Numbered from the stretch's first letter, positions 35,715 through 47,964 are shown. The stretch: 64,000 nt of DNA from Diadema setosum (GCF_964275005.1 NC_092701.1:11031453-11095452), one strand, 5' to 3'. Notes: a model not told the origin generated them from the sequence alone. Numbers and translations: made by a program.

Positions 35715-35935
35715 ACATGCTTAATTACCCCGCCAAGGGAGGATGTTATGTTTTCGTTACCGTTGGTTTGTTTGTTAGTTAGTTAGTTCGTTAGTTGTCC
35801 GAGTGCAAAATAACTCAAAAAGTAGTTAACGGATTGTGATGAAACTTGCAGGAAAGGTTGAGAATGACCAAACAACAAACGATTAACTTTGGGTAGTGAT
35901 CCGAGAATTTTAGGGGAATTAATGGAGGATTTTTG
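35715..35935 (+). repeat. Dispersed repeat C, copy 1
   Basis: CGCCAAGGGAGGATGTTATG, GTTTGTTAGTTAGTTAGTTC, CGAGTGCAAAATAACTCAAA and TGATGAAACTTGCAGGAAAG are mirrored at 48410-48635. It resembles the hairpin-plus-microsatellite start of the AGGTCA repeat family but is distinct. Confidence 0.7.
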
Positions 35936-35940
35936 ATATT

Positions 35941-36330
35941 TTGGCAGGTAGAGTCAATAACGTCCTTGCATTTCTAAGACGCAATCTTCGCATAAAATCT
36001 TCTGATGTTAAAGCCACAGCTTACAAAACGTTGGTTCGACCAATTGTTGAGTATGCTTCCACAGTTTGGGACCCATCTTCCACGAATCTAATCCACCAAG
36101 TGGAAATGGTCCCGAGAAGAGCTGCGCGATTCACTGTAAATCGCTATCATAACACCTCGAGTGTCACCAAAATGCTACAAGAACTTGATTGGACCACTCT
36201 GGAACAGCGCAGAGAAAATGACAGGCTAATTATGATGTACAAAATACACAATAATCTTACTCCTCTTTCAACACAGGACTATATTCTCAAACAGGTATCA
36301 CATCACGGACGACAGTTACTCGCAATACAC
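35941..36330 (+). pseudogene. Non-LTR retrotransposon reverse transcriptase C-terminal fragment
   Basis: The frame reads RVNNVLAFLRRNLRI, YKTLVRPIVEYASTVWDP, RRAARFTVNRYHNTSSVTKM, LDWTTLEQRRENDRLIMMYK. This order of motifs is the thumb/connection region just after the RT domain in Jockey/CR1/L2-type elements. The catalytic RT core (YADD) and endonuclease are absent, so it is a 5'-truncated, dead copy. The recognisable match fades after about 36300, and a 26-bp segment around CACGTGTACCACAGTACATC is duplicated at 36328-36379. Repeat C lies just upstream. Confidence 0.85.
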
Positions 36331-36399
36331 GTGTACCACAGTACATCTCTACACACGTGTACCACAGTACATCTCTACAATGTATAAAATCACCAATGT

Positions 36400-36985
36400 T
36401 TCTTGCCGATGAAGAATCGTATAGCGCCATCTAACATCATCTCTCACGACACGCCACAGTCTCCCCAACGTGCGTAAATTGATGGCAGACTTGTGAAGCA
36501 ATGAATCTACTCAGCTGTTCATCAACATTGCAAATATTGCATTATTTTGAAATAACTAGATAATAATACTATCATGGTTTCGTGAAAACTCTGAGAACGG
36601 CAACATAAAAATGCGTCACTCTCTTAATTGCATGGCCAAATTCTTGTGGTGTCTTGAGTTTATGGTGGCTCCATCAACAGAGGGCGAATCACTGCTGTGA
36701 ATGAAAAATGTCTATGTATAGCATTCTCGTGGCGTGTCATAATTATCGCAGAGTACCTTATTTTGTGCTACGCAACGTATTGAGCCTCAAATAATAATTA
36801 TATCACAAAATAAAGATGTTGGGCGGGAGTTCGAATACTAATAGCAGCATGATCACTGCAAAACAAAGTGTTCATATCCACGATTACAGTATAACTTCGA
36901 CAAGGTCGGTCTGAGAACTCGACTATCCGTTTTTGTATTATGGGTGGTTAATTGAGATGACATTTTTTATTGCGACACATCCGAT
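36400..36985. other. Intergenic DNA
   Basis: Nothing recognisable between the RT fragment and the following LINE tail. Confidence 0.4.
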
Positions 36986-36989
36986 CCTG

Positions 36990-37356
36990 CTTGTTAAGCT
37001 TTGAACAGAAAGATGCGTGATAAAGCGTTCATAAAAAGTGTACTTTTTTATTTTGTTTTTCTCTTATGTTCCGGTCATTGTTGTACCCGTGCTCCCCTTC
37101 TCAATCTTAAACTCGTTTTTAACCGGGACCTACGCTCAACAAGCTCGCTTTTAAGTAGGTTCCTTCATATTTCTTTAGCATTCATTCACAGATTCCAAAC
37201 TAAACATATCGACCACTATCATGTTTTATATATTTGCAATATTCTATATATGTATGTCATGTATTTCATTTAATTTTGTTATATTTTATGTAATTTCTCA
37301 TCGAGAAATATGAAAATAAATTGAAATTGAAATTGAAATTGAAATAAAGCGTAAAA
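36990..37356 (+). mobile_element. 3' end of a CR1-like non-LTR element
   Basis: It contains an ACTCGTTTTTAACCGGGACC / AACAAGCTCGCTTTTAAGTA block and ends in GAAAATAAATTGAAATTGAA then further TTGAAA units (37311-37346). Short microsatellite tails of this kind are usual for CR1/L2 3' ends. No frame of reverse transcriptase is left in this piece. Confidence 0.65.
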
Positions 37357-40085
37357 ATTGATATATTAATGCACACACACACACGCGCGCAAATAATCAA
37401 AAGCATAATGAAAAAATAAGTAAAATGATTAATAAGCGCTCCTTCTGAATTTTTCTTTGTAAGGTCATCATCAGAATACAGAAAAAGAATAAATCCTTTG
37501 ATTAATACTGCCCTCGTTACATAACAAGAAATACTTTGGAAGATGGCATTCAAATCATCCCATTATCATTTTAATTACTTTCTTGATTTTTTTTTTCCAG
37601 AAGATCAGCTATCAAAGTTAGATTCTCTTAAGTTGCTCAAAATGGATATATGTTGGCTTTTGCTATAAACTGTTCATCGACTTGACATTAGAGGTGACCC
37701 GGTGGCCCTCGGCCACCAGAATTCGTATGAATATCAGGCTGCCACTTTCTATAGAAAACAGCTTGTAATAGCCTATGTTTTGATGGTCCGATATTGGATC
37801 ACCCAAATTTATAGCGAATGTGTTGTTTTCATGTAATTTCTCATAGGGATGGAGAATATTATAGTAACTCGCGACTCAGTGCTCGATAAATGTGTGCACT
37901 TCAGTTTATATAGGTGTCGCCACCAGTGTTGTCAGATAGAAGTTGTAAAGTTGCCAGGTTGAAGTTGATTAAAATAATGTACAATGGTATATAGAGGGAA
38001 TAAAATACGTTTTTCTTGGTATATTGGTGTTGCTGTTTTCTTTTCAGTGTTCCACGTCCTACAAGCTTGGCTTTTTAGTGGAACACTCTTTTCCATCGTT
38101 ATGATTACTTCTTCTCTTTTGTTACCATGACAAAGTGTGCATTGTTTCTTTATTTGTTATACAGTAATACCAATCGTGCATAATAATATATTTTACATTG
38201 TGTTCATTAAATTGTCTTTTCCAGCTGGATGAAAGTCAAGTTGACACATTTACCGCTTTGTATCATGTTTGTTTGTTTGTTTGTTTGTTTGTTTGTTTGT
38301 TTGTTTTGTTTTTTTTTTGGATGGATATAAATAAACTATTGAATATTATATTGAAAACCATATATTGAAGTCCCCATGTCTAAACTCAGTTCATTTCATG
38401 GCCAAATTCGGCAAAGCTATTTTTTCTGTCAGCCAAATTTCAATGCCAAATTGTATCTTTTCAGTATAGGCTAACATAGTATACCCCAATATTTAATAAA
38501 GTCATCTCTTGGATATGTGTAGTATTGAGATATTAATAATTTTGTTTATGCCTCAATTCCATTGTGGATTTGCAAGACTGTGTAAACCTCATCTGTAAGT
38601 GGTAGCATGACTGTGAAGCTCTTTATCATTTATACTTCCGTCGAATATTAACATTATTACCAGCGTTTATAATAAATAATATTCATGTTTTATTAGATTA
38701 TTTCATTTACAATTATCTTTTTACTTTTCAGCCACAGCATTACGTGTTATTTGATATACACTTTATATAACTCATGCGAATTTTCACATATCACTGCATT
38801 GAATTTGTTGAATAATTTTATTTTCATGTTTTTCTCTATTTTACGGGTGACTAATTTCATTGTGGGCCATTCCCCCCCCAAAAAAAAAGAGTTTTGATGG
38901 TTTTTGTGTTTTGTAAAAAGGAAGAACAAACAAGTTATTGTCGAGTCTTGATATGAATAAAGAATACAAAGAGAGAGAGAGAGAGAACGAAAAAAAGAAG
39001 AGAAGGAGAGGAAGAGAAGGTTAAAAATGGATCAAAATAAAAAAAAAAAAATTGAGGAGGCAGTTTTAGCAACTTAAGGATATCCAGAGAGTAATACCGC
39101 GGTTCCCCTCACAGGTCTTTGACTGTCATGAGAAATGGAAATGTAAAGACGGAGCATGCCAAATGAAATTAAAACAATGTTTTCATTTAAAAAGATATAT
39201 AGCACAAAAACAAAGGACAGGACAAGAGTTTTCAATTATTTCCCTAAATATTGAAATGCAAAGTAAACAAACACCACAAAAACACGTTTTCAGGGAGACT
39301 ATAAACGAAATGGAGGCGAAATGAAATGACTAAAAGGATACAGTAAACAGAGAGATGATAACAGAATAAAGAGAAAGATGAAAAAAAAAGACTTTTTGGC
39401 GACTCACTCACCATAATGCCCAACACCCCCATCCCCCCCCCCCAAAAAAAAAAAAAATGGTAGTACACTAATATGTCGTGCTATTAAACACGTCCTTGAA
39501 GACAACAAATTACTAAGGGAAATTGTGTAATGCACCTATAACTGTACAGCACATGATTTTTATGATGATTTGGGAGATAACATCGAAATATATAAATCGC
39601 GTAGGTTTCGTAAAAGCGTCATGGTATACTAACAGTATTACTTTGATTTTACTGAAAGCTGGCGGTAGACACAATGTAAGCATGTGCTGTTACCATTGTA
39701 TTCATTGCATTATTTTTGTTCGTGAAGTATAATGTTCTATATATACCGCTCGGTTTACTTCTTCAAAGTATCTTTTAGCAAGGTGGGCACGTATACGTCA
39801 TCACGTAGGGCCTAACAAGTTGCACCTTTTCTTCTTCTTCTTCTTTTTTTAAATTATAATGATGTGATATTAGGCCTATACTTAATTACCATTCTTTACC
39901 CCGTGAGGCATTTGTCAAATAATACTACTACCACGTGCAATAGCCCAACATTGTTCGCCCCGTCCGCAGTGGTCATTATTATACTGCTGAAAAACCATTT
40001 ACCGTGATGAACACAAGCCAAGTTCTCTATATTGTTATAGAGGATGCAGAATAACACGCCGAATTCTCTATTGTTAGAGGGTGCA
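37357..40085. other. AT-rich intergenic DNA
   Basis: No exon recognised. Simple repeats include CA/CG near 37372-37390, a TTTG repeat (38268-38310), AG-rich DNA near 38969-39020, and a C run followed by A at 39433-39458. Two about 45-bp units built on TTCTCTATTGTTAGAGG lie in tandem at 40018-40090. Confidence 0.4.
38268..38310 (+). repeat. TTTG tetranucleotide repeat
   Basis: About ten TTTG units followed by a T run. Confidence 0.9.
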
Positions 40086-40094
40086 TATCACACC

Positions 40095-40330
40095 ATATCA
40101 GGGGTGTATCCAGGATTTTTTATGGGGGGTCGTAATCAAAATTTTTGGACCTTTACCTTTGCGAGGGAGCGGAGCGACCGAGCGGGGGGGGGGGGGAGGA
40201 TGTGGGAGGGGGGTGTCCCCCCTCCCACGGTAGGGAGTTTTTGAATTTTATATCTTAAAATGGGGCCATTTGGTGCATACAAAAGTGACTTTTTCGGCAT
40301 GGCAGTGCGGCTTAGAAATAAGGTAAGTTA
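40095..40330 (+). repeat. G-rich dispersed repeat (GGAGCGGAGCGACCGAGCGG), copy 1
   Basis: Shares GAGGGAGCG(G/A)AGCGAC(C/T)GAGCG, GGGAGGGGGGTGTCC, CCCTCCCAC(G/T)GTAGGGAG with 56150-56240. A perfect hairpin GTGGGAGGGGGG/CCCCCCTCCCAC with loop TGT occupies 40202-40228. Family unknown to me. Confidence 0.7.
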
Positions 40331-41518
40331 AAATGGCATATTAAAACTAAGATACGAAATTTACGAGGTTTTTGACAATTTGCTGGAACACCGGTCACTT
40401 TTTTCCCTGTTGTAGGCCGATATAGAGTAAAAAGTCCTCAAAAAACAAAAATGTCTTTTACAAAAAGTGGACCTTTTGAAAATTTGGGGGGGGGGGGGGT
40501 CGTACGACCCTCCCGACCCCCCCCCCCCCCCCCCTTGCATACACCCATGCATATTGACCATCTATCTTCAAAACAATTGGAATCCAGGTACCCACTGGCT
40601 GGGTTACCGATTTTGATTCCGTGACGACATGGTCAAGGGCGTTGTCCAGCCATGCGGGGGGGGGGGGGGGGGGCAAAATCAATGGAGTAGAAAATTGCTC
40701 TTCTTTGAAGTTGCAACTATGCGCTCAGCTGTATACGAGTGGTACCAAAGATGCTTAAACAAAAGAGCGCATGATAGACCTAGTCAAGGGCGCTCTCAGA
40801 CCAGAAAAGACATCTCCTGCATGTTTGCTGCAGTATAATACGCTCTTTCTTTCATGGATGTCTAGGGGCTATAGCACCGGAAACAGTCGCTGAATGTGTG
40901 ACTTTATGCTTTGAATTGGAGAGCGAATCAAAATTAAGTTTAAGAATTATACACTTTTCACTGCAAAAATGCAGAAGGTGAAAAATACCCCCCCCAAAAA
41001 AAAAATAAATCAAAATAAATAAATAAATAAGTTGAAACACTCAAGCAGAGTATAATATATTTTCAAAGATCAGAGTTTGATGTCAGATTAAGGGATTTAG
41101 GAAACCATAATGAGCAACTATAGGGATGCGCACATATCTCATGGATTATAAAGTTGTTTTTTCAGAGGACCTATAATTTTCATTACAATGATTACAGAAG
41201 TATACATAAATATATAACTTTGAATTCCTTAATATACTCTGTTTTAAACAAATTCTAGTATTTCATTCAAAATTAACTTCGAAGTGTATAGCTTGTAATT
41301 TACTGAAAATATTGAAAGTGTAAAATAATGTGAAATTTTGTCTGTCTCCAAATATCGTTTTGGAGGAAAAGCGGCGCCAACCATGCATGGTTTAGAAGCG
41401 TAGAGGTATTACTATATTATTATGATAGACATCCACTGTAGAACCCAAAACATAAATGTAAATTTGGATTGGGTTGATTTGTTTTCCGCGCCCCTAATCG
41501 TTCGCGTGCTCCTTGAAA
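40331..41518. other. Intergenic DNA with long G/C homopolymers
   Basis: Runs include G about 40486-40499, C about 40517-40535 and G about 40655-40673. No gene. Confidence 0.5.
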
Positions 41519-41545
41519 CAGGGAGGTGGGAAACCCACCTCCCTG
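41519..41545. repeat. GGGAGGTGGG hairpin, locus 2
   Basis: CAGGGAGGTGGG (41519-41530), loop AAA, CCCACCTCCCTG (41534-41545): a perfect 12-bp stem. See the related hairpins at 32892 and 42423. Confidence 0.75.
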
Positions 41546-41639
41546 CCTGAAATCAGCCCTCTGAATGTTTGTGAGCAAACAATCGCGGCTGTATAAGGTC
41601 TCCTCCGAAGAGCGAGGCAGTGACGATGTTATTGTATTA

Positions 41640-41725
41640 TCTAAAGTGCTTTGTAGGGAGTCGAACCACAGACCTCGCGATTATCTCGAGTCCACTCACT
41701 GATCCACTGGGCCTCACCAGCTATC
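41640..41725 (-). repeat. tRNA-derived SINE head
   Basis: On the minus strand: A box AGGCCCAGTGG (41714-41704) and a perfect B box GGTTCGACTCC (41668-41658), with an anticodon-arm-like CTCG...CGAG between. The outer ends do not form an acceptor stem, so it is a SINE or tRNA pseudogene and not a working tRNA gene. Such heads carry an internal Pol III promoter. Confidence 0.6.
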
Positions 41726-42177
41726 CGTTTCCTCGTTTGTATATACGTTTGTTACGTCACTTGACTTGGATGAGATCGCATGTCGCGCGGCGGAACCTAA
41801 ATATTTAAATATTTGGTGTCTGAAATTAGATCTGGGACTGGCTGAAAAACAAACAAATCCAGTATGTTTTTCAGACTCCCCCCTCCCCCCCCCCCCAAAA
41901 AAAAAGAAGAATATAAAAGACTTGTCACGTTGATATCTGCAATATACTGTCATTTTAACTGTATTGTTTATTCAGAATACGACATTTGTGTGTGTGTGTG
42001 TGAGACTGTGAATAGAACCAGTATTTCAACAATTTAAACTGGAATAGGAGCTTACGTGTGCTAACCATTCTCTATAATTCAAAACTGATGTTGGAAATTT
42101 CTCCAGTATGTGATTTTGGGTTGAATTCAAGGGCTTATTGAGCCTGTTCAGATTAGCGCGCATCATTGTGAAATAAG

Positions 42178-42325
42178 CGTTTTGGAACATCGATCATGAA
42201 AGGCACAAGTGTACTTGTGGAATTCTTTTCAACATCAATAGAACTCTGACAACTTGTTTGAATAATCACAGCCAGTTGGAACTCCATGTAATAAAACCTC
42301 CTTGGTTTGACAGCCCAGAGATACA
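42178..42325 (+). repeat. Dispersed repeat A, copy 2
   Basis: Matches 34396-34545 with a 9-bp insertion (CATCAATAGA region). A 21-bp segment (GGGACCCTATTCTGGTACTC core) follows in two tandem copies at about 42350-42390. Confidence 0.7.
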
Positions 42326-42422
42326 CTGCCCAGCTTTGAGGTGGTGCCTGGGACCCTATTCTGGTACTCGGGACCCTATTCTGGTACTCACGCACCTGTT
42401 AAATGTACCCCTCCCTGACGGA

Positions 42423-42449
42423 ACCAGGGAGGTGGGACCAACCTCCCTG
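42423..42449. repeat. GGGAGGTGGG hairpin, locus 3
   Basis: CCAGGGAGGTGGG faces CCAACCTCCCTGG: a 13-bp stem with one mismatch and a 1-nt or short loop. Third occurrence of this hairpin type. Confidence 0.7.
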
Positions 42450-42469
42450 GTATAACGGTCATTGAACCT

Positions 42470-43200
42470 TACACCGCAAGAGTGATCGGCGAAGCATAAC
42501 ATAGCTCATTGATCGCGTGCTCGCGATTGAATGTGGCGACGAGAGTTGTGTTGTGATGTGCTGCATGCTGCTTACGACTACTTGCCGTGCTATCTAGCTT
42601 ATAGCGAGCTGTGCTAGTCCACCAGCATCATCCCCCGCATCAAGAGGCATCGTATCGGCCTTGCCCCTCTCTGTTAGAGCTCCATATCCATTTCGCTAGA
42701 AGCTCGTCGTACGCTAACGTGGTTAGAGGTGGTGCGTTCTGGAACAGACAGAGCTGTTGCTCGAGCTCGAGGAAAGAGATTCTACGACCTGCTCACCCTT
42801 CGTCGACAAAGCATTGTACACAACGGACGTGGTTTCACATGGTAACGATAAACGAGGAATGGATGACATGAGACGTGGGTATCGGTTTACCGTGATGTTT
42901 TATTTACCAAGCCGCCTGTAATGAGCTGCTACACGGTGTACGCCGCCAAGGGACCACTACTGGCCTGGGGCCGGCTGGAGTGGCTACGACTACGAGGTTT
43001 TTGCGCATTTCTGCATGGCCTTTCCTCGAGTATCGGACGGGTCAGTTTCGGCGTTCAAACACCTCATGATATGTAATGACTGGAGGATGGGTCGGGGCTT
43101 TGTCGCTGACAGATGATTCCGCTGTTATAGCCCATTTCGCCTCTACCAATCTACATTTTGTAGACTGCTGTGCCATTCTTAACTTCATCAGTGGCCGTAA
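42470..43200 (+). promoter_or_regulatory. CpG-richer region, candidate HS2ST promoter / 5' UTR
   Basis: Locally dense in CG (GATCGCGTGCTCGCGATTG, GCTCGTCGTACGCTAACG, CTCGAGCTCGAGG) in an otherwise AT-rich area, 0.4-1.1 kb upstream of the first HS2ST coding exon. No TATA box or clear donor site was identified. Promoter status is inference from position and composition. Confidence 0.35.
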
Positions 43201-43626
43201 AGTGCACAATTGCCAATAATTTTGAAGGGTAAATTCACCTCCCTCGAGTTGGTTAATCTCAACTCAAGGCGAAGCCGAAAGAAAACTTGGCGGATTCTCT
43301 AGACTTAGAAATACCACTTAAATTTACCAGTTTGTAAATGGACATGTGAAACTGATTTAACCACACATCATGTGTGTCAAAAAACCACGCTTAGCGGTGT
43401 ATCTGCTGGTGAAACTTTTTGTCTAAATGAACCTTTCTTTTATTGCAATGCCAATGGTGATAGTTTTCCATGAGTGTTATGGCACAAACTGAAGTTGTGT
43501 TAATGTGGCATGTGTGGACTGACACTGTAACAGCTCTCTTTTGGTAGAAGGACACCAAAATTGTGATCCATAACTGAGAGTTTAGGATATTTGCAGTGTG
43601 GACTAAAGGTATCACAAGTAAAAGGC

Positions 43627-43750
43627 ATGATGAATCTTCCTTTCCGCACGATGGTGCATCGTAGATCAGGACTGTTACTGTTACTGATGGTCTTCATTGC
43701 TGCAGTCTTACTATTGGAGCTGCAAGTTCAAGATTTACACAATGAAAGAG
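43627..43750 (+). CDS. HS2ST1: Heparan sulfate 2-O-sulfotransferase, coding exon 1
   Basis: Exon 1 gives MMNLPFRTMVHRRSG, a hydrophobic run (LLLLLMVFIAAVLLLE) and QVQDLHNER, then the first base of a split codon; GTGAGA follows at 43751. This is the short cytosolic tail plus signal anchor of a type II Golgi membrane protein. The vertebrate protein has the same layout (hydrophobic run, then E-x-Q-x-Q-x-L). Three ATGs are in frame (43627, 43630, 43651); the first is taken, and the third, right before HRRSG, is also possible. Family role: transfer of sulfate from PAPS to the 2-O position of iduronate/glucuronate in heparan sulfate. The call rests on joining to exon 2, whose phase fits exactly. 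Confidence 0.8.
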
Positions 43751-43947
43751 GTGAGACAGTTTTCACATTTTGATCTTGTTTTTCAAAACGTATAGAAAAC
43801 TAGTCAAATTTTCTGTGAACCTGCAGGTATTTACACGTATTTGCCAGTGTGATACAAATGACACCATACTGTCCTCCTCGCAAGTTTGGTATGTTCTTCA
43901 AGGTTAAAAGTCTACAAGAATAGAAGTTGAACTTGCAATCCTAGTCG

Positions 43948-44130
43948 GATGAGCACTAGACCGAAAGATCAATCTTTATTCATCGTTGTGAATATGTTCC
44001 GCGGAGAAGACATCTGGCTTCATGGATCCCTGTCTCTGAGATTGTAGTGAGAAAAACCATGAAAGTAAAAAAAAAAAAAAATTATAAAACTTTTCTGAAC
44101 ACGCAGATTTTTCTGTCTAGGTGAGCATGA
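43948..44130 (+). repeat. GAGCACTAGACCGAAAGATC family, copy 2
   Basis: Shares GAGCACTAGACCGAAAGATC, GTTCCGCGGAGAAGAC and TCTGGCTTCATGGATCC with 31785-31960; the central palindrome is replaced by an A run. Confidence 0.65.
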
Positions 44131-47100
44131 TATCCCCAGCCCAGGTCTCTTCTATCACGATGACAATTGTCTTGTCATTCTAAAGTAGCTGTGTATTTCA
44201 TGGCAGGCAAATTGTGCCAAAGCAAATTATATCAGTGAAGTCACAGTGTCTTCAGTTGTTAGACTAGCCATTTTTTTAAATGTAATTTGGTATTCAAGTA
44301 TGTGCAAAGTACCAAGTATGTTCAAGAACAGCTTTGTTTCTTGCCTCAAGGGAGTGTTGAATATCAAATCAAACAACACTGCACATCGCCCCATTCAAAT
44401 TCATTAATTCATTTCACAAAAGGTTCATTTGTATTTGCTGAATGAAGCATTTTTCTTCAAAAAGCTGCAACTCCTGAGTGAAAATGATATAGTAGGCTAA
44501 TATGCTGTTAATGTCTTGCAGCTGTTATGCCTGTATGAACAATTACATAATGTGTTCTTCACAAACTGTATGGGAATGGTTGAGAGGAATTCAAGCAGGA
44601 GCATACAGTATTTGCTAGATTGAAAGAAATTCTTGCCAGGTGTGGTACCCAGGTGAACCTCCCAGCGATCCCCTTGAGTGACTAGCTTGAAAGGGGGTAT
44701 AAAGATTTCCCCTACACTTTCAAAAGATATTTGGCAGAATGTGCATTGTTGCAGTGTTCAAATACGGTACTCCTCAGTAAGCTGCGACCTCATTTGGAGT
44801 GTCCAAGCAATGCTGAAAGGGAGACCTGGTTCTCTCTTGAAGGATGAAAAGGATTAGGAGCTCAGCACATCCTTTAAAACTCTGTTTAACCACAGAGCTT
44901 CTAACATTGGGGTGTTGTCAAACTTAACTGACTAGAGCTGTACAAACTGTATGTATGATGATCTTCTATTGTGTGAAAACCACTTTATAGTATGAATTCA
45001 AAAGTTGTATGAAAGAATTGTGCTGTCAAAATCAAGAGATCTATGAACATGATTATATAGTGCTGATCACATTTTACTGAGTCAGAATGTTTTATTGTAA
45101 CACCATTCTGTCTATTGGGAAATATTGAGTATGATAAATCTGGTCACTCAATGTGTAGTTAAAGTGCTCAGGACCATGAAACTCACTTCTTAGCTCACCT
45201 GAGCCAAAGGCTCTCAACGGTTCTTGTTGAGCTATTGCAGTCATTCATCATCTGGAGGTCACTGTGCATAAACTTCAAAACTCCACTATGGATTTCCACG
45301 TTTAACTTGAAAGGGAGCATCCCAAGGGGGATGGGATTTGAATATGTTCAAGTGGGCACTCTGCCCCCACCCTGGGGGAAAGGGGGGGGGGCATAAACCT
45401 CCAAAATGAAGGAATCTTTAAAGATGAAAACTTTCTGTAGAACCAAAAGCGGTAGAGCTATGTACAGTTGTAGTTAGTGCTATGATTAAGTAGGCCTATA
45501 AATGTACGTGGTGACTGTAATGTGTAATGTACAGTAGTTTCAAGTTGGGTCGTGGTAGATCCAGGGGTGCCCCCCCCCCCCTCCCTTGGGACCCTTTGGG
45601 GGTTTCCAAATTAGAGCCCAGATTTTACAATTTTATCTTCTTGAAAATGCATGGTCAAAGTTTCAAAAAACTTGGCAGGTAGTATCATAACTAGAGTAGT
45701 AGAATTATTGTGCAAATTTACAACAAACTGTATATCCCACAGGTGGTGAACCTGAGGTGCACAATGTGGGGGGGGGGGGGGGTGGGAAAGAGAAAAAAAA
45801 ATATTGGGACTCTTGCAAATTTCACTCAAACCTGGAGTGATTTGTCAACTAAGTTAGTGTTGTGAATAATAAGACTGATGACTAGTTTCATTTTTTTTTT
45901 TTCCCATGGTAGATAGGGGATGTGCTATGGGGGATTTTTCGGAACAGAATGGTGTACTTGTACAGTAGACATGCAGATTGCAACAAAACACTTTGTTGAA
46001 ACGAGATGAAATTCTCACCTCCATGGTTGAAATGAAACATCTTTTTTTTTTTTTTTTTCCACTTTACAACAACAAAAATAAGTAAAGGGTTAAAATTCTG
46101 GTTCAGCTGCAGTCAATTGATGTTTCATGCTCACAAGATTGCCAGTTTATTACACTGACTCGTACCTCCATTGCTGTCTGTCTCCAGAACCATCACTGGG
46201 CCAATTGAATATCAGGAGCTTCTCCCACAAGCTGGGGGAATATTTTGCCTCCTGCAGATCCATCCAGCTCTTGGCCACACCAACCATCAAATATTCCTGC
46301 ATTACGATTTGAAATGCATCTTGGCGTCTGCTCCAGGATTGTAATTAATCAAATATCCGCCACTAAAACGTTCCTGTCTACTTGATCCTTTTAGCTACCA
46401 TTCAGTGAGATTAGAAAAAAAAAAAAAAAAAAAAGGAAGAAGGAGGAGGGGGTGGGGATACGGACACTAGTTGTTTGGGTCTTCTTTTTCAGAGGGAGAA
46501 TTGGCAGAAACGAGACTCCAATTTTGGGCATTTTGTTGCGAAAATCTGAAACCTGAAAAGCTTTCTGGCTGCTAATGAACCACTTTACGTCTGCCACACG
46601 CAAGTGCCACTGGTTCCAAGGCACATTTCAACTGTTACAGCAAAAACAAAAACAAAAATCAAACAAAACAAAACAAAATACTAACAACTTCAACAAAAAC
46701 AACATAGAAAAAAGAAAGAAGGGAAATAAACACATTTTATGTTCTGTACTGCACATAAATGTATCCCTGCTGAAGCTTCACACATAAACAACACAGGTAT
46801 TGGTCATAATCACAAATACAGTGAGGTCATGTCATTGCCTACAAACATCCATTAGACCCCCCCCCCCCCCAAAAAAAAAAAAAAAAAAAAAATCAGTAGA
46901 GACTTTGAAGGAACATGGAAATAACAACCCATTTATACAAGCCATTTACATATTGTAGAGCACTCTAAAGTTATGCCCCTTTTGCTGCAAGGTTTAGGAA
47001 TCCTCTTGAAGCATTCCAAACTCAGAAACATTCACCAACAATTAGAGCACTCTGGAGGTGGTCTCACTCAGTGCATTCATTATAATAGGTTACAGTGTAC

Positions 47101-47429
47101 AGTTTATTTGATGACATAAATGGTATCCCGGGGTACCAAATAAAAATCAGCCATTTTGTTGAATTATTATTATTTTTTTTTTTAAAGGTTGTACCGTGGG
47201 TGCCAAAAAGAGGATATTACAACATATTTTGGTGCTGGAGCTAGCGCGCACTGGCCACTGCACTGCACTGCACTGAAGCACACGCTAGTGGTAGCACATC
47301 GTGCATGCCATGCACACATAGTATAACATGCAGTGGCATGGGAATGACTATGTACACGCACACGCAGTGCATGCATTTTTCTCTGGCTGTCCTCGAGTGG
47401 ACGTGAGGTGGCGCTACGCAACGCGGTAA

Positions 47430-47453
47430 CCCGGGGTACTACGGTACCCCGGG
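47430..47453. repeat. CCCGGGGTAC hairpin
   Basis: CCCGGGGTAC (47430-47439), loop TACG, GTACCCCGGG (47444-47453): perfect 10-bp stem. A related TCCCGGGGTACC is at about 47128. The surrounding 47220-47480 is rich in GCAC/GTGC alternations. Confidence 0.65.
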
Positions 47454-47604
47454 GTAACGCGTGATGCATCATTTTCGAAGCTCCTGCACACACAGAAAGT
47501 GACCATGACAGTTATGCCACTTCTCTGCAGTTTAAAGAAAGAAAATCTCTTCTGAGGTTTTACAATTCCAGTAAATACCCCTTTCAGTAACTCGTGCATT
47601 TTTG

Positions 47605-47945
47605 GCCATCTTCGGGCCCAAGCTAAATTGGCCCGTGCCAAGCAGTAAAAATTGCGTTCAGTGACTACAGCAGAGCAGTGCTACTTTTACGATGACCCAC
47701 TCACGAACTCGGCCTTATAAGGGATAACTACCATGGTAACTGAACGCGTGCTGCAGCGGAGGCATGGCCAGGTAATCGTGACCTTTAACCATGCAAGGAA
47801 TTTGGGCCCGAGCCTGGCACTGCTACCGTTCATAAACTCTTTGATCAGCACCAGGCCCTGCACCTGGACCGCGCCTGGTGCTAGGCTGCAGCAGCGCCAA
47901 AATAGTCCGTGCCTGGCACAGGCCACTTTGGCCCAACCCATTCAT
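47605..47945. repeat. GC-richer foldback segment
   Basis: GGGCCCAAGC...GGCCCGTGCCAAG (about 47615) faces CCGTGCCTGGCACAGGCC ACTTTGGCCC (about 47908-47937). An internal hairpin AGCACCAGGC / GCCTGGTGCT is present at about 47847-47882. Probably an old MITE; borders uncertain. Confidence 0.5.
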
Positions 47946-47964
47946 AAACTCAAAATTTATGACT

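Noticed and set aside
37001..37273. 90-aa frame
   Set aside because: Falls in a non-LTR 3' UTR; no reverse transcriptase motif.
41640..41725. Functional tRNA gene
   Set aside because: A and B boxes are good, but the outer strands do not pair as an acceptor stem; better explained as a SINE head.
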